The position numbers and the translations under genes were made by a program. A model generated the notes under the pieces. The model saw nothing but the letters and a program-made list of their open reading frames with translations. It had not been told where the DNA came from and did no database searches. Below, in pieces: positions 1-12,055 of a DNA stretch of 64,000 nucleotides. The DNA comes from Euglena gracilis (lineage: Eukaryota; Euglenida; Euglenophyceae; Euglenales): NCBI GenBank assembly GCA_039621445.1, contig CP154954.1:45673847-45737846 (forward strand), given 5' to 3'. Numbering within the stretch: position 1 is the first letter of the stretch; the number at the start of each line of letters is the position of its first letter.

Positions 1-905
1 CCCCTGTTTTGCCTATCAGGCCTCCTTGATGATGATGGTGTTGGTATCCATACCATAGGGGGGCCTCTGTGGGTCCCCCCCTTCTTGATTCCACTGGGGG
101 ATTTGAAGAATGATGAATAAATATTTGTGGGGGTCCTTCCCCTTCCCCCTGTTCCTCCTGGGGCTGGGCATGTGTTAAATACAAAGCCCCTGTGGGGCTG
201 CCCTTTAGCTTCTGGGGGGCCTCTGGAGGTCCACCCCTTGTATGGCTGCCATAGCCCTTGGATTGGCCTCCTGGGCCCAAGCCCCTTTTGCTCTGGCCTC
301 CATGGCCGGGGCTGTAAGTTCTGGCTTCTTGCCATGCCCAATTGAAATCTGGGGGAGCCCTGTTGGTGGGCCTCCCCCCTCCCCCCTGGAATGGGGTTGT
401 GGGCTGAATTTGAAAAGGATGGTTGGTACAGACCTCTTTTGCCCCTTCCTGTGGGCTGCCATAGCCCTTGGATTGGCCTTCTGCTCCAGACTGGGCCATC
501 TGCTGGCTTCCCATTGTTGTACTGGCCCCCTTGTCCCTTATTCCATCTTGATGGGTTGGGGGCATTTGCTCTGTGGGCTGGGGCTTTTGCTCTCTGGGCT
601 GGGTCTGCCAATTTTGAAGGTTTCCTGCACCCCAATTTGAAATGTAATGGGTCTTGACCCTGGGTACCCAATGTCTTCCGTCGTCGTCTGGGCTTTTTGC
701 CCACTGTCTGCCAGGGTCCATGGCCATCACTGTGTGTGGCTGTCTGCTGCTGAAAATTTTCTGTTGAGATGTGTGGGGGGGAAGTGATGGCCACGGTTCG
801 CCACGTTGAAACCGCATCTCCAAGTTTTCCAGCTGGCGTTTCTTGTTCTGCACTGTGTCCAGGTTGTCGACTTGATAATTCCAATTTGTTCTCCACATGC
901 TGCAT
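1..905 (-). CDS. C-terminal low-complexity region of the RRM protein gene, open at the left edge
   Basis: One minus-strand frame is open from about 905 to base 1 with no stop codon, so the gene continues outside the window. It begins with a short charged, possibly coiled-coil segment (LDTVQNKKRQLENLEMRF) and then becomes rich in Gln, Pro, Gly and Ser. The phrase QSKGYGS occurs twice, encoded by a repeated DNA word. Such regions are typical of disordered tails of RNA-binding proteins. Strand and position make it the likely 3' part of the gene whose RRM exons lie at 2.7-15.2 kb, but the splice junctions joining them are inferred. The exact 5' boundary of this exon is not resolved. Confidence 0.5.
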   Translation of the reverse strand, partial: MQHVENKLELSSRQPGHSAEQETPAGKLGDAVSTWRTVAITSPPHISTENFQQQTATHSDGHGPWQTVGKKPRRRRKTLGTQGQDPLHFKLGCRKPSKLADPAQRAKAPAHRANAPNPSRWNKGQGGQYNNGKPADGPVWSRRPIQGLWQPTGRGKRGLYQPSFSNSAHNPIPGGRGEAHQQGSPRFQLGMARSQNLQPRPWRPEQKGLGPRRPIQGLWQPYKGWTSRGPPEAKGQPHRGFVFNTCPAPGGTGGRGRTPTNIYSSFFKSPSGIKKGGTHRGPPMVWIPTPSSSRRPDRQNR

Positions 906-1054
906 TGACTTCAAATGTCAAAGTTGAAATATTTTCTTGAATTTGATATTCCTCAGGTTCTACAGGTTCTGAATATTGATATTGTATTGTCTTGGTCTCT
1001 TCCAACTCTGTTCTTCAAAACTTTCTGTCTTCTTCCGTGTCGAAGGGCAAGATT

Positions 1055-1321
1055 AGGAATCAGCCAACTCCGGCGAAGAAAGGCACTAAGCGGGACCTCC
1101 TAACCCAGCGCAGCAAACAATCACACAACAAACCGCCGGCGAGCAAGGCATGGCCTCACAATGGCAAAGTGCAGAGCCCGAGGTGTCGTTAAGAATCAGC
1201 CAACTTTGGCGAAAAAAGGCACTAAGCGGGGCCTCCTAATCCAGCGCATCAAACAATCACAGTAAACCGCCGCCGAGCAAGGCATGGCCTCACAATGGCA
1301 AAGTGCGGAGCCCGAGGTGTC
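1055..1321. repeat. Tandem duplication, about 137 bp, two copies
   Basis: The segment starting CAGCCAACT at 1061 recurs at 1198 with few changes, ending in CCCGAGGTGTC both times. No coding content is recognised. It lies between the terminal open frame and the next recognisable exon, so it is probably intronic. Confidence 0.8.
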
Positions 1322-2149
1322 AGAACTGCTCGATAAATCCTGTGCGACTCTAAAATTTTCTCGCCACCGCCATCCGCCAAATTTTGGCAGCCTCAATTTT
1401 TATCATTATCCTAAAGCATTTCATTTCGAAAGCATTTTCGAAAACTCCCATTGCCAGGCGGCGCAAGTTTAAATTTCCACCGGAGACCATACAAACAATA
1501 ACCCCCCAAAAAATAACGCCCATATTCACAAGGACACAGTAAGTGGATACCTTCATCTGGCGTAAATAACGAAAATATGCCGCACAGTGTCACCCTCATC
1601 AACCCCACCCTTGGGCAGCCAAAATACCTGAAATTTTGAGGGGGTAAGCTGTTTGGTGTTTTTTGGGGTTGACTGCGGATTTTAGCCTTGAAGATGATTG
1701 CCTTTGAAATCTTTGAAATTGTAAGCATAAGAAGAGCATGCAAAGTGCAAAAAATCCGTTTCTCAAGTGAGGGAAGTAGAGAATGGATGACACCCATAAC
1801 CATTTATGTTTCCTCTGCCATATTTGCAATTTGGCACTGAACTTGCAACTTTTTGGGGAAGAAAGATGGATTGACATCCACTTTTTGGGCTTGCACCCGT
1901 CATTCATGACCTTTGGGCTCTTTGGGCTCCCGAGTTGGGGAGGGAAATTATTCAGTGATTTCTGGACGGTGCCAGGATTCCAAAAAATGGGTGAAAATGG
2001 GGGGGCATCATTCGGGGGGGGGGGGAGATCGGGGTGACACTGTGCAATCACCATCCCATTTGAACGGGTTTCTTACACTTCAGACTCGTGCCACAGAATC
2101 CAAACACATCATAATCCCAGCACTGAACGTCAACAAAAACTCCTTTTGT
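1322..2149. other. No recognisable gene
   Basis: AT-richer sequence with short G runs near 2010-2030. Several short frames exist on both strands but none shows a domain or biased composition. It probably belongs to an intron of the minus-strand RRM gene. Confidence 0.4.
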
Positions 2150-2335
2150 GGCAATGGCAGCGTGACGTGAGGACGCCATAAGAGTGGAAAACGAAAGTGG
2201 GATTCTGGTTGTCAGAAGGAAAGTCGCAGTCTGCGAAATGTGCATGCTTGTGTTCACTTGAAATGCTTTGGCACACCCAAAGGAGACTTCGAAAACTGGA
2301 GGTGCAACAACTGCCCTCGCAACGGATACATCTCA
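2150..2335 (+). pseudogene. PHD-finger fragment, frameshifted
   Basis: Two overlapping plus-strand frames together give the second half of a PHD zinc finger. The first reads VCEMCML and the next VHLKCFGTPKGDFENWRCNNC, which matches the C-x2-C, H-x2-C, W-x-C-x2-C pattern. One base is missing between the halves, so no single frame holds the finger. PHD fingers bind histone tails in chromatin proteins. The strand is opposite to the RRM gene around it, so this may be a captured or transposon-borne fragment. No start codon, splice sites or partner domains could be assigned. Confidence 0.4.
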
Positions 2336-2692
2336 ATTTGTGGTTCCAGACTCACTCCTTCAAAGTTAATGACAAAGGGGGGGGAAAGCAGTGCGGAAAG
2401 CATTTCTGAAAAAAGGCCAATGGAACTGCGTCGAAAGTGTCATAAAGAATAACTGGTTTACGACCCAGCCTTCTTTTCGCAAAGCCTCAAGAAAAATAGG
2501 AAACGCCAGCTTCGTTTTGGGGTAAGGGTCAAGCCCAGTCAAGCCCAGTGCGTCGCTGAAGACTGGAACCCACACCCCATTTTTGGGGTGTGTTCATTTC
2601 AGAGCCCCCCCCCCCAGGCGATTTGTGAATCGTTTTTGCACAGAAAGGTGGCGCCAAGGGTTGCCCAAAGACTGAGGGCCAGCCTGGGCGAC

Positions 2693-2799
2693 ATCGCCTG
2701 AGAGGCCAACGCCTCCGAGTCGAACTGCACCAACGCAAAGCACTTCTGGCCGTTGTTGACCAGGCGCAGGTCCTTGAAGCCCAGGAACGGGGGCGGGGG
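2693..2799 (-). CDS. Exon with the RNP1 half of RRM2
   Basis: Minus-strand frame FLGFKDLRLV then GQKCFALVQFDSEALASQAM. KCFALVQF fits the RNP1 core of an RRM. A polypyrimidine stretch and CAG precede 2799, giving a plausible acceptor, and a GT lies at the end of SQAM. It pairs with the RNP2 exon at 3309-3409 to form a second RRM of the RBPMS/Whi3-like type. The remainder of the domain after helix 2 was not located. Confidence 0.6.
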
Positions 2800-2989
2800 C
2801 TGCCGCGGGAGGGCGGGCCCCAGCGAGGGCGCTGAGGCTCGGGCTCACTCCCCAGCCGGGAGCAACGGGGGGGGGTGGAACAAAGGTGCAAACATGGCCT
2901 CTGTTCAGGGGACCCCTTCCCGAGCAGGGGACGACGGTTTGAGTCAACAGGTACCCCCAAGCCCAATAAACACGAAATTTACTCTCCAG

Positions 2990-3013
2990 TGTCTGCCTGA
3001 CTGTCTGTCTGCC

Positions 3014-3046
<33 letters not shown>

Positions 3047-3050
3047 GGGC
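2990..3050. repeat. CTGT microsatellite
   Basis: About 13 units of the tetranucleotide CTGT/CTGC. Confidence 0.95.
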
Positions 3051-3308
3051 ATTAAAAGGCGACAAACTAGATGGTCTGGGCACCTCCGATCCTTGGGCAA
3101 GAGGGTTGATTAGACATGGGGGCGGGGGCATTTCTGCACATGAAAGGGGAGAAAAGCTGAAAAGAACTCAAAAAAATCCGAGTCCAACGCTGAACTGGGT
3201 GAGCGAAGCTGGGGGGAAAAGTGAGGAAAAGTTGTCCTCTAAAAAAACCCCCGCCTCTGAAAGCGCCAGCTGAAAGAGGATAACGGTGTGGAGGGGGCTA
3301 GCAACCAC

Positions 3309-3409
3309 CGGTCGAGGAGGCGTACGTGCGAAGCTCCTCCTCTGTGACATTTGCAGGCAGGCCTGCCACATAAAGAGTGTCGCACGGTTGGGCCACAGCC
3401 ACACCATTG
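3309..3409 (-). CDS. Exon with the RNP2 half of RRM2
   Basis: The minus-strand frame reads LYVAGLPANVTEEELRTYAS, a textbook RNP2 strand followed by RRM helix 1. An AAG acceptor precedes 3409 and a GT donor follows near 3308. The frame joins sensibly to the exon at 2693-2799. This is the strongest evidence that the minus-strand gene has two RRMs. Confidence 0.65.
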
Positions 3410-5026
3410 CTTAGCGACCCCCGGGGGGGGAGGGGGGGGTCACTTTCCGCTCCGAAAAAACCAGTCAGTCATTTTTTTTTCGGCCAAGCCGGTCAGTCAT
3501 TTTACCCCCGGGGGGGGGGGGGTCGGCCACTCAGGAAAACCAGTCACTTTTTGGCCTTTCAACGCCATTTTTGGCCAAAAAATTCTCCGGCGCCTTCGGC
3601 GCCAGTTGGCCACTCAGCCACTTTTGGGTGATTTCTGGCCTACCCCACCCCCGGGAGGGGGGTCACGGCCAAAAAAACCAGTCAGTCACTCTGAAAAAAC
3701 CAGTCACCCCGGGGGGGGGGGGGACAGGTGTTAAGCAATGATCTGGCCACAGCAGGAGAAGAGGTGGGCTACTGTCGGCTGAGCTCAACAAGAAGTTGTT
3801 GCCACCTGGGACGACAATGTGCATGCGCCCGTGCATACGCACGCACGCACACACACACGCATGCACGCACGCACGCACGCACGTGCGCGCGCACACACAG
3901 ACAAAAGCGCACATGCGCACATATGCAGGCACGCACGCGCTGACACATGCAGCACGCACGCGCACGCGCACGCACGCACGCATACATGCATCAGCAAGCA
4001 CGCGCGAATGATTGTATGCAAGTGCGCACGCACATGCACACCTCTCGGGGGGGGGGTCCGGAAAACTCTTCCAGTTGGTCGAAAACAGCATGGCCCGAAA
4101 TCATTTTTGCAGAACTGCGCAAAAAGCATGTTCGAAAGGACCATCCTTGCTGAAGTGTTATGACCATAGGTTCACTGAGTGATCCCAGGGGGGGCTTTCC
4201 CCTGCCACCCACCCCCGACCCCCACCCAGAACTCCCAGAAGAGGGGGGGGGGGGGTCAACCACCGACCCTCTCACCCAAAATCCAGCCAAAATCGGCTGA
4301 AACCCCTCCAAAAAAATTTCCAGCCAGTTTTTTTGAAAAAAAAGTTTGGACCCTGGGGGGGTAGGGTGAATGGGTTTGCTGGACCCCTCCTCCCCCAGGG
4401 GTGCCCCCAAAGGCTTTTTGGGTCCAAAGCGGAGGAGGGGCCATTTTTTGGCCTTTTTTGGCACGAAGGCCTGTTTTGACCCCAAAATTGACCCTCCAAA
4501 AATGGGTCCACTGAAATAAAGTTCGGCCACAAAAAGAACTGGACATTTTTTTTGCGGGTTTTTGGGGTTTCGGCTCCAAACTTTGGCTGAAAATGCCAAC
4601 CCGGCTGAATTTTTGTCGTTTTTGGGGGACCGCGCTGGGACCAACCTGCACGGTTTTCCCGGAGGCGTATGGGAATCTCCGAAACCCTATGGGTGGTGAG
4701 TGGGGTGTGTGTCGACAACCCCCATCCTGTGGTGGGTGGGGAGCATTTCCCACATTTCCGGGGGCGCCGGTTCTTTGTTGAAATCCTTCGGCACTGAAGG
4801 AATTTATCCTTGTGGAGTGGTGTTGCGGGTGAGGGGGTCATCAGCACCATCCTGGATCTGGTGGGAGGGTCGAAACCCCCCCACCAGACCTTTGCACACA
4901 GCCCTGGGGACACCCCCTGGGTGGGTTGAGGGACCCCACTTCCCAGTCGGTCTTTCAAAAATCCCTGACATTTACGCACATGCACGCATGCGCGCACACA
5001 CGCACGCGCGCATCATGTGCACGTCA
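3410..5026. repeat. Low-complexity intronic sequence with G/C runs and a CA/CGCA tract
   Basis: 3420-3725 repeats the word CCAGTCAGTCA between long G runs. 3826-4045 is an alternating CA/CG tract (CGCA and CACA units) able to adopt unusual helical forms, with a smaller tract near 4970-5015. 4180-4960 is filled with C and G homopolymers and AT-rich words. No gene is recognised. Confidence 0.7.
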
Positions 5027-5345
5027 GGCATTCATTTAGTGTGTTCGCGAAAGCCGTAGTGAATACAAATTTTATTCTGGGGAAAGCAGGATAAAACCAA
5101 AAAAAAATTGTGGACATGGCTGAACACACACAATTTTGGTGAACGCTGTTGAATGGGGGTAAATACAAGAATTTTCTCAAATTTTGAAGATACTAAAAAA
5201 AAATGTTTTGCACGTTTGAACACAATGTTTCATTCGGTGAACACAGATGAACAACAATTTTTGGGTAAACATGGGTGAACGCACACACATTTTTTTTCTT
5301 GGTGAACACATGAGAACAAAAAAATGGTGACTAAAGGAATGTCTA
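5027..5345. mobile_element. MITE, GGTGAACACA family, diverged copy
   Basis: The left end resembles CAGGCATTCATTTAGTGTG and the right end reads GTGACTAAAGGAATGTCTA. These match the ends of the better preserved element at 35622-36038. The interior shares GTGAACACA words with T-rich spacers. No clear target duplication is left. Non-autonomous, no coding capacity. Confidence 0.5.
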
Positions 5346-5404
5346 ATACACAGATGCACAGCACCTGCACCAACCTAAAATGTGGCAAAGCTGGACTTGG
5401 GGAC

Positions 5405-5640
5405 AACGTCTATGTAAACCCCCCTCCCAAATAACACCCCCCCAAATAACACCCCCCCCCCAAATAACACCCCCCCCTCGGGGGCCGATTTCGAGCGCCA
5501 AAATAACACACCCCCCTGTTTTCCTTTGGTTTTCCATGTAAAAATAATACACCCCCCAAATAACACCCCCCCTGGGGCCCCAGCTCAGGTGCCCAAATAA
5601 CACACCGGGGGGGGGGGGGGGGTTCTTTGGGGGGTTACTG
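5405..5640. repeat. Dispersed AAATAACACCCCCC repeat, copy 1
   Basis: Contains AAATAACAC followed by C runs, CCTCGGGGGCCGAT and CCTTTGGTTTTCCA. The same words in the same order occur at 9010-9180, so this is a dispersed family. Confidence 0.75.
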
Positions 5641-5727
5641 CATAAACGTCCTCCAGCGTTCAGCCGGGAGGCCCAAGCTGCCCTGCTGCTGGAAGTTCTG
5701 GAACGCCACCAGTGCCTGGTACAGGTC
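5641..5727 (-). CDS. Candidate linker exon of the RRM gene
   Basis: Following a CGCAG acceptor, the minus strand reads DLYQALVAFQNFQQQGSLGL, protein-like in composition and lying between the RRM1 and RRM2 exons. No domain is recognised. The 3' boundary is not clear. Confidence 0.3.
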
Positions 5728-5749
5728 CTGCGGAGCGTACACCCGCAGG

Positions 5750-7925
5750 CACGGTCACGATGCGTCAACAAGCTCAAAAAAAGCATCAAAATTGTTGGCC
5801 ACAAACCTCGGTAGTTCAAAAAAAATCAATCTTTGCCCAAACTGGACAATACGACGCAATACTGGTGAGGTTGGTGTGTGGTCAGATGTGAGCGTTGTGA
5901 ATTTAACTTCTCTTAACCTTCCCCAGGCTACCTGAGAGATAAGGGCCCCCTTCGGTTGCATGAAAGATATTCCAACAGGAAATACCAAAAAAAACCTTTG
6001 GGGCTTCAACCCCCCCAATATTGTGTTTTCTGGAATTTCTTGGAAAACAGGCAAAAATGCGCGGGAAAAAACTTTACTTTTTGGACAAAAGCTGAAAGGA
6101 AAAGCTCCCTTTTCCCCTCCTCGCAGCCAAATTTATCTATTTTGTTGTTTAATTTTTTGCTGGTTGCCCCCTGGGAGGGGGGGGGTGCAAGGTAAACCTC
6201 CAAACACAAGGCTATGGTGTCTTAAATTGGGGATTCTGAAAACAGGCTTGGTATTCGGTGCCGGTCAGAAAATTCGAAAGGGTGTCTTGTTGGGGGGGGG
6301 GGCATTAAATGAGTGCCCTCTTGGGCAAGGTCTGCTGGGATCATTTTTGGGATTCAATCAACAAATTCTTTCCTCGTAAATACCCAGTGACCCAGAGTAG
6401 CCCCGGCCAGGAAGGCTGGAGCAGGTATTATTTTCTTAAGGAACCTTAAAAAACCTTTAAAAAAAAAACTTCAAAAAACCTCAAAAATTTCTGAACCAAA
6501 ATGCCTTAGAAAAACCTTAAAAAAATTGGAGTTGGAAAATTTTTCAAAACTTTTGATCAAAAAAGAAGTTGCATATCTCCGCAGAGCAAGTTAAACCCCG
6601 GGGGGAATGATTTCTGGCATCACTGGAACATTGTGTGTGTACCCAAAACTCAAAAAAATGGTTTGATTTTCAACCTGGACCGACGTTGGATCGATGTCCA
6701 GATGGCTCTTCGACCACCCATGACAAATAGACGCCTTAAAAATTATAAAAATTTGAAAATGCCTCAAAAACCCTTAAAAAAAGAAAGAAACGCCTTTAGA
6801 AACCATAAAATTTTTTTGAATTTTTTTTGTTTTAAAAATTTTCAAATTTTTTAATTTGAAGTAATTTCAAATTAAAAGGTTTTAAATGAATAATAATGCC
6901 TGGGCTGGAGCTTACTGGGTTGCAGGTGTGGTTTGTTGAAAGGTTAAATGGGCATTCACATCTCAAGAATTTCCTCTTTCAGCACCACCTCTTGAAAAAA
7001 TGCTGGCTTGGAAGCACGCAAAAAAATGACCGTCTTCCACAGCAATCACAACCGGAAGCAAACGTTTCTTGCTGCTGGTTAATGGGAAATAAATCCTGAT
7101 CCTGGCCATAGATTTTCACGGCAGTTTCCCCCAACTGTAAATGCTCAAGGATTATTCAACCATTCCTGAAGCAATCTGCCTGGAGATATTTGGTGGACTC
7201 AGTTACAGGGAGGACACAGTTTAGTGGCTGCAGTTAAACCCCATCAATGCTTCCCCTGGGAGCAGGCAGGCAAGGTGCAAAAAATCCAGCTGTTTCTTTT
7301 TTGCCTGTCAGCCACCCGCATCGACATAACAAGAAAGCAAACGGTGGGAAAAGAAAACCAATACCTGCAAGCCGACCCAACCCCCTCATTTATAACAATG
7401 AGGAGGTCATTACAAATGGGGGTCGAGAACATGAGGGTCGAGAAGACAAAAAAAAAATCATTTCCTTGACCAAAACGGTCAATTACAGTCAAAACTGGGT
7501 CAGCATGCCATCAAAAGGTCCCACATGAACCAAAATGGCCCCCAAAATGACCCTTAATTGCCCCAGAATGACAAAAGATGCGAAAGACCATACACTTGCT
7601 CTTGCAGGTTCAAAGTGGCCCAAAATTGCCCAAATCTGTGAAAAAAATGGTGTCCCAAAAATGTATGAAATGAATGCAAGAGGACCTTCTTTTTTCAGTC
7701 TCTGCATTTTTACCTCCAGAATTTTTTGGCAGGTGGTCAATATGTTCTCAAACTGGTGAAAGTTTCCTCAATGAACTATCAATGGGTGGTCATTATCCAA
7801 GGGGGCCGTTCCAACCAATGGACAATGCGAATATGACAGAGATGCAGGATTCCTTGCCACTCAACTGCATTCTCCCCCAAATGTGGCTGTGCCTGAGAGA
7901 CGCGGGCGAGGTCCGGGCCGCCTTC
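5750..7925. other. Intronic sequence, no recognisable gene
   Basis: AT-rich, with many AAAACCTTAAAA words at 6430-6880. Short frames are present on both strands but none has a recognisable domain. Confidence 0.4.
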
Positions 7926-7930
7926 GAAAC

Positions 7931-8040
7931 CGGCAGCGAGGCCCCCAACACGTCCCCGAAGGGCCTCTTAGCCACCGGGGGGCGGCTCGAGGGTTTGAGG
8001 TTCTTCTGAGCCATCATGCATTTGATGACGGCCCCGGACG
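7931..8040 (-). CDS. Exon with the end of RRM1 and a basic linker
   Basis: After a GGCCCCAG acceptor the minus strand reads AVIKCMMAQKNLKPSS and then RPPVAKR. This fits the last beta strand of an RRM followed by the AxxNLKPS-type tail seen in RBPMS-like proteins. It continues exon 2 (11780-11876) in phase. The donor is uncertain: a GT after LP at 7930 is proposed, but the frame stays open further. Confidence 0.5.
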
Positions 8041-8099
8041 CTGGGGCCAAAGCACCTCCGGGTGATAATCTCGCCAGGAGGCCCCCAGGGTTGTTGCAC

Positions 8100-10037
8100 G
8101 CGGTACGCACGGGTGGGCGGGCGGGTGGGCCAACGTGTGCGTGTGTGGGTGTGAGATGGGCGGGCGGGGATGGGGAGGTGGCGGGGAATGCGATTGTTCT
8201 TGTGATTTCCAGCATGCAACTCAGAAAAAAAAATTATATACTCTCATTTAAAGAGGCTGTGCAGGTGGGATCCGACCACCCCTTCCCAACGCCCAGGGGG
8301 GAAGTTGGAATGAAAGCCATATGGGGGGGGGTGCTGTGGGTGTGGGTCTGGGTGGGGGTGTGCACTTAAGTAAAATACTTCTAAGCGACTTGCAACCATA
8401 AATACAGGAAGTGCTCAGATGGGTCCACAATCCGGCCATTGGCAATGAAACCTCTTCCAGCCGCTGATGACATATCAAACCCTGAACCTCCCTCTCCTCT
8501 AAAAACAACCACACCTGGCATCTGAAATGTCTGTCCATGGCTGGCAAAAACATTTGCCCCAACCTGTCAAGATTCTTGCCCAGCGCCGTCAAAAAAATTG
8601 CCCAGAGGTCTTAAAATTTTTGCACTTGTTCCGAAAAAAAATTGCCCTCCATCGTGTTATTTTGCACAATAAAAAAGCCTCACACTGCGCAATGGAAAAA
8701 GAGGCACTCCACTCCGGTGGAAGTTTCAAAGGGCGATAATGTAAAACTACCTATCCAAGTGCAAAAATTTTCGGAACGGAGGCAAATATTTTTGGGAAAA
8801 GGTGCAAACAGTTTTGAGATGAAGTGCAAACATTTTTGAGATAAAGGGCAAAAAAAATTGGCCGGAAGTGCAAAACCACATGGTGTGAAACGAAAAAAAT
8901 TCGGTCGCCGGGTGCAGTAATAAAACAAAGATAAATGACAATAGATGATGTAATGGGTGCAGGCAAAAAAAAGTGTGGAACCTGTGTTCAACCAAAACCA
9001 TGAAAGTCTATGTAAAACGCAGGACCCCCCTCGGGGGCCGATATCGAGCGCCCAAATAACACCCCCCCCCCCTGTGTTCCTTTGGTTTTCCACGTAAAAA
9101 TAACACCCCCCCCCCTGGGCCCCACTTCGGGTGCCCAAATAACACACCGGGGGAGGGGTTATTTGGGGGGGTTTAATGCACTGGTGTGCAAATGCATCAA
9201 ACGTTCATGAAAAGGGCATGGAACAAGTGCAAAAATGCGCGAATGTGTGAAAAAAATATGCAAAAAAATCCGCTTACCCTCACCCCCTCCCCTCAAAAAG
9301 CTCCCCCCCGGCCAAAGTGGCCAAAAATTATTGGCAAATTTTGGTTTATCCCCCCAAAGTGACGTTTTTCCTTCGGCACCAAAAGTGCCGAAGGCCAAAA
9401 TTGACCCCCCCCCCAGCACCTAGCACCCCCCCCTAGGCACCAGACAAAAAAGCCTGCCCCCCACAAAGTGTCCCCCCCAGTGCGGCCATTTTGGGGTCCA
9501 ACGGCGCCTAGAGGGGGGCCACTTTGGGTGGGAGGGTGAGGGTGTATGCGCACTTTTCTTGAGACTATTTTGAGGATTTAAAAAACTTTCAGGAAGTGCC
9601 TGGGACCCTTGGGACATTTCTTTGGCCATTTTGGGCCAAAAATGACCAAAAAGTGACTAAAAAAAAATGGTAAAAGCGGCCCCAAAAAAATGTCAAAAGA
9701 TGGCTTGAAATGACCTCAACTTGCCAAAAAAGTAAAAAAAAGTTGGCCCAGATGGCCAAGAAGGTCCACAGCACTGGGGGGGGGGGGTTCCCCCCAACCA
9801 CCCACCCCCTGGGGGGGGGGGGTCCCAGGGGACCCACTCTCGTTCCCCTGAAAATGGCCAAAAATCGCGAAAAATGCTAAAAATAGCACCTTTTCAAAAA
9901 ATTTCGGCGCCTTTGTGTATATCCCCCCAGGCCCAGGGGGTAGGCTGGGCCGGACCCACCTACCCTGCCCCCCCCCTCCCCCCCAGGGGTCCAAGACCAA
10001 CCCCCTGGCATTCAGCAAATTGTGGTGCACTCTCAAC
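8100..10037. repeat. G/C-homopolymer intronic sequence with repeat copy 2
   Basis: 9010-9180 is the second copy of the AAATAACACCCCCC repeat. 9280-9860 alternates C or G runs with words such as GGCCAAAAATGG. 8100-8370 is GT/G rich. No gene is recognised. Confidence 0.6.
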
Positions 10038-10508
10038 CATACATCTCTCTAAGGACCCCGGGGGGGGGGGTTGCTGGGCTAGGGCTAGAAATTTGGGCTG
10101 GCTAGAAATTTGGGCTGGCTAGCCCGCCCCCCCCCCCGGGCGGGGGGGGGGGCTGGACCCCGGCTGGACCCGAACCGGGGCGAGCTGGACTGAAATCGGA
10201 AAAATGCCCAAAAATGACCTGCAGAACAAAGTTTTGAAAAAATGATGCATCTGAAACCCCCCAAAAATGCCCCAAACGCCCCCCAAACCCCATTTTTGGC
10301 CACTTTTGAACACAGTTTTTCAAAAAATTTCGGCGCTTCGCGCCGAAAAATTTTGGGCTGGACCCCCAAAAAAGGGGCTGGCTAGCTGGGCTAGCAGCAC
10401 CCCCCCCGGGGGGGGTGCTGCTGCGGCTGGGCTGGGCCCAAATCGGGGCTGGCTGCAGCCGCCCCCCCCGGGGGGGGGGGGGTTCGCAAAACCTTAGAGA
10501 GATGTATG
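10038..10508. mobile_element. MITE with CATACATCTCTCTAAGG inverted ends and 8-bp target duplication
   Basis: The left end CATACATCTCTCTAAGG is the perfect inverse of the right end. The flanks are CTCTCAAC at 10030-10037 and 10509-10516. The 471-bp interior is C/G homopolymers and the phrase GGGCTGGCTAG, with no transposase. A second family member is at 63111-63355. An 8-bp duplication fits the hAT superfamily, but the terminal bases are not the usual CAG. Confidence 0.85.
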
Positions 10509-10516
10509 CTCTCAAC

Positions 10517-11779
10517 CTACCTCTGGCTCAGGAACCAGAAACACTTTGACTGGACATTATGGCTGGAAAAGGAAAGAGAAAACAAGAAAAAAGAATTTTT
10601 CAGAGTGGCGAAAATTAACCTGGCCGGGGCGAAAGTGAAAAACTTTGTGGCAAAAAAGAATGGAACAGGGGCGGAAATGATTGCACGGGGGGCGGAAATA
10701 TTTGGACGGACTGGAGAAAATTCTGAGGACGGGCGGTGAAAACACTTGGGTTCGGGGCAAAATATACTCAAGGGTAGCTGTAAAAAAAACAGCATTTGAC
10801 AACGGTTTGCTTCTGAAAAAAGTGCTCCCTGGGTCCATTATTGGTATAAACCATTTTGCTGTCCATAAATCAGGTTTTGTTTGATTTTAATCCAACTGAG
10901 AAACGTTTTCTCAGGGTCCGGTGGGAGCAATAAAGACCCCTTTGGTGTCTTCATCTGCAAGCGCACCAGGGTTCCAAAAGGAAATCAACAAAAATTACAC
11001 AGGCGGTGGGGGTCTTCGGAAAAATTGTGTGCAGGGGGGGGGAGGGAGTGAATTGGTGGGTAGGGGGAATGAGTGGGAGGGTGATTGGGTGAATCCCCCC
11101 CACTTTTGCCTGAAAAAAAGGGAGAGCTGGACCAACATTTTTTTCGTTGAAAAGTTGCTTTCCCGACCTGAAAAATTGTAGAATGACCTTTTCACACATT
11201 TTCAAAATAAATGGCAAAAATTGGCCAGTGGCAAAGGTGCCGCCCTGGCCAGACCCCCCCCCAAACGGCACACACTGTGGTGCACCCCCCTGCCAAGTCT
11301 CTATTGGGCCGTGAAGAGCCTGGAACGGGAATAGTAGGGGGAGGGGGGTGCAACTTTCACTTGCTGCTTTGGATTTGCCAACTTGTGATGGTCGTGGCTG
11401 TAAATACAATTTCCCCATGAATAAATGAGGGGTTGTGTTCTCTTTCCCAAAAACAGCATTTAGTGAAAACGTATTCTTGCCTTGAGGGGGTGGAGCGGGT
11501 CACCGTGGGGGGGGGGTTACAGGGGGGGGGGGGAATGGCCTCTTTCGGGAACCGAAAAACGGGCAGTGGCTCAAAAAGGGCTTTTCTAAGTCATTTTCTT
11601 TTGGAAATTGTTTCCTCAACCTGCTGAGGCCCAATCTGCGGGTCACAGTGGGGCACCACGGGGACTGCGCCCCCTGAAATTATCACACTTGAAACCTCCG
11701 CAAAAAAAAATGTAACCGAAGAAGAATCCAAAAAGAAATGGCAAATCGAAACTGATGGTTGGATCACAAAGAGATTCCA
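10517..11779. other. Intronic sequence, no recognisable gene
   Basis: Mixed AT-rich and G-run sequence; frames on both strands are short and without domains. Confidence 0.4.
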
Positions 11780-11876
11780 CGCCCAAATATGCGGCACACT
11801 GCTCCGCTTGCTCAATGCTGTTAAACCGTGCAAACCCCATGAGATTTCCGCTGCTGGTGGTCATCATCAGGGATGT
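11780..11876 (-). CDS. Exon with the RNP1 half of RRM1
   Basis: The minus-strand frame ends LMGFARFNSIEQAEQCAAYL. LMGFARF is the RNP1 core and the following helix fits RRM helix 2. It aligns directly after the RNP2 exon at 15057-15161 with the spacing seen in RBPMS-type RRMs. The 5' boundary carries ACATCCCT, nearly the same as the ACATCTCT that opens the upstream intron. Confidence 0.6.
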
Positions 11877-12055
11877 CTTATGCAGATCATTTTGGTGAAC
11901 TCGTGACTTTCAAATAAAAGTGGTGACTTGGGGAAATCATCCTGGTGGTTTCAGAATAACCTGCGCTCTGGGTCAAACAAAAATCAACTGCCACTGATGG
12001 TCAGGGGCGCCGGGCAGGCGCCCCTGCTAAAACCGTGAGTGCGGTCGATTTGTCA

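Noticed and set aside
3826-4045. Cys/Ala/Arg/His-rich frames on both strands
   Set aside because: Translation of the CA/CGCA simple repeat.
6633-6800. Small plus-strand protein with NLDRRWIDVQMALRPP
   Set aside because: Only a short phrase looks protein-like, followed by A-rich filler; no family or splice context.
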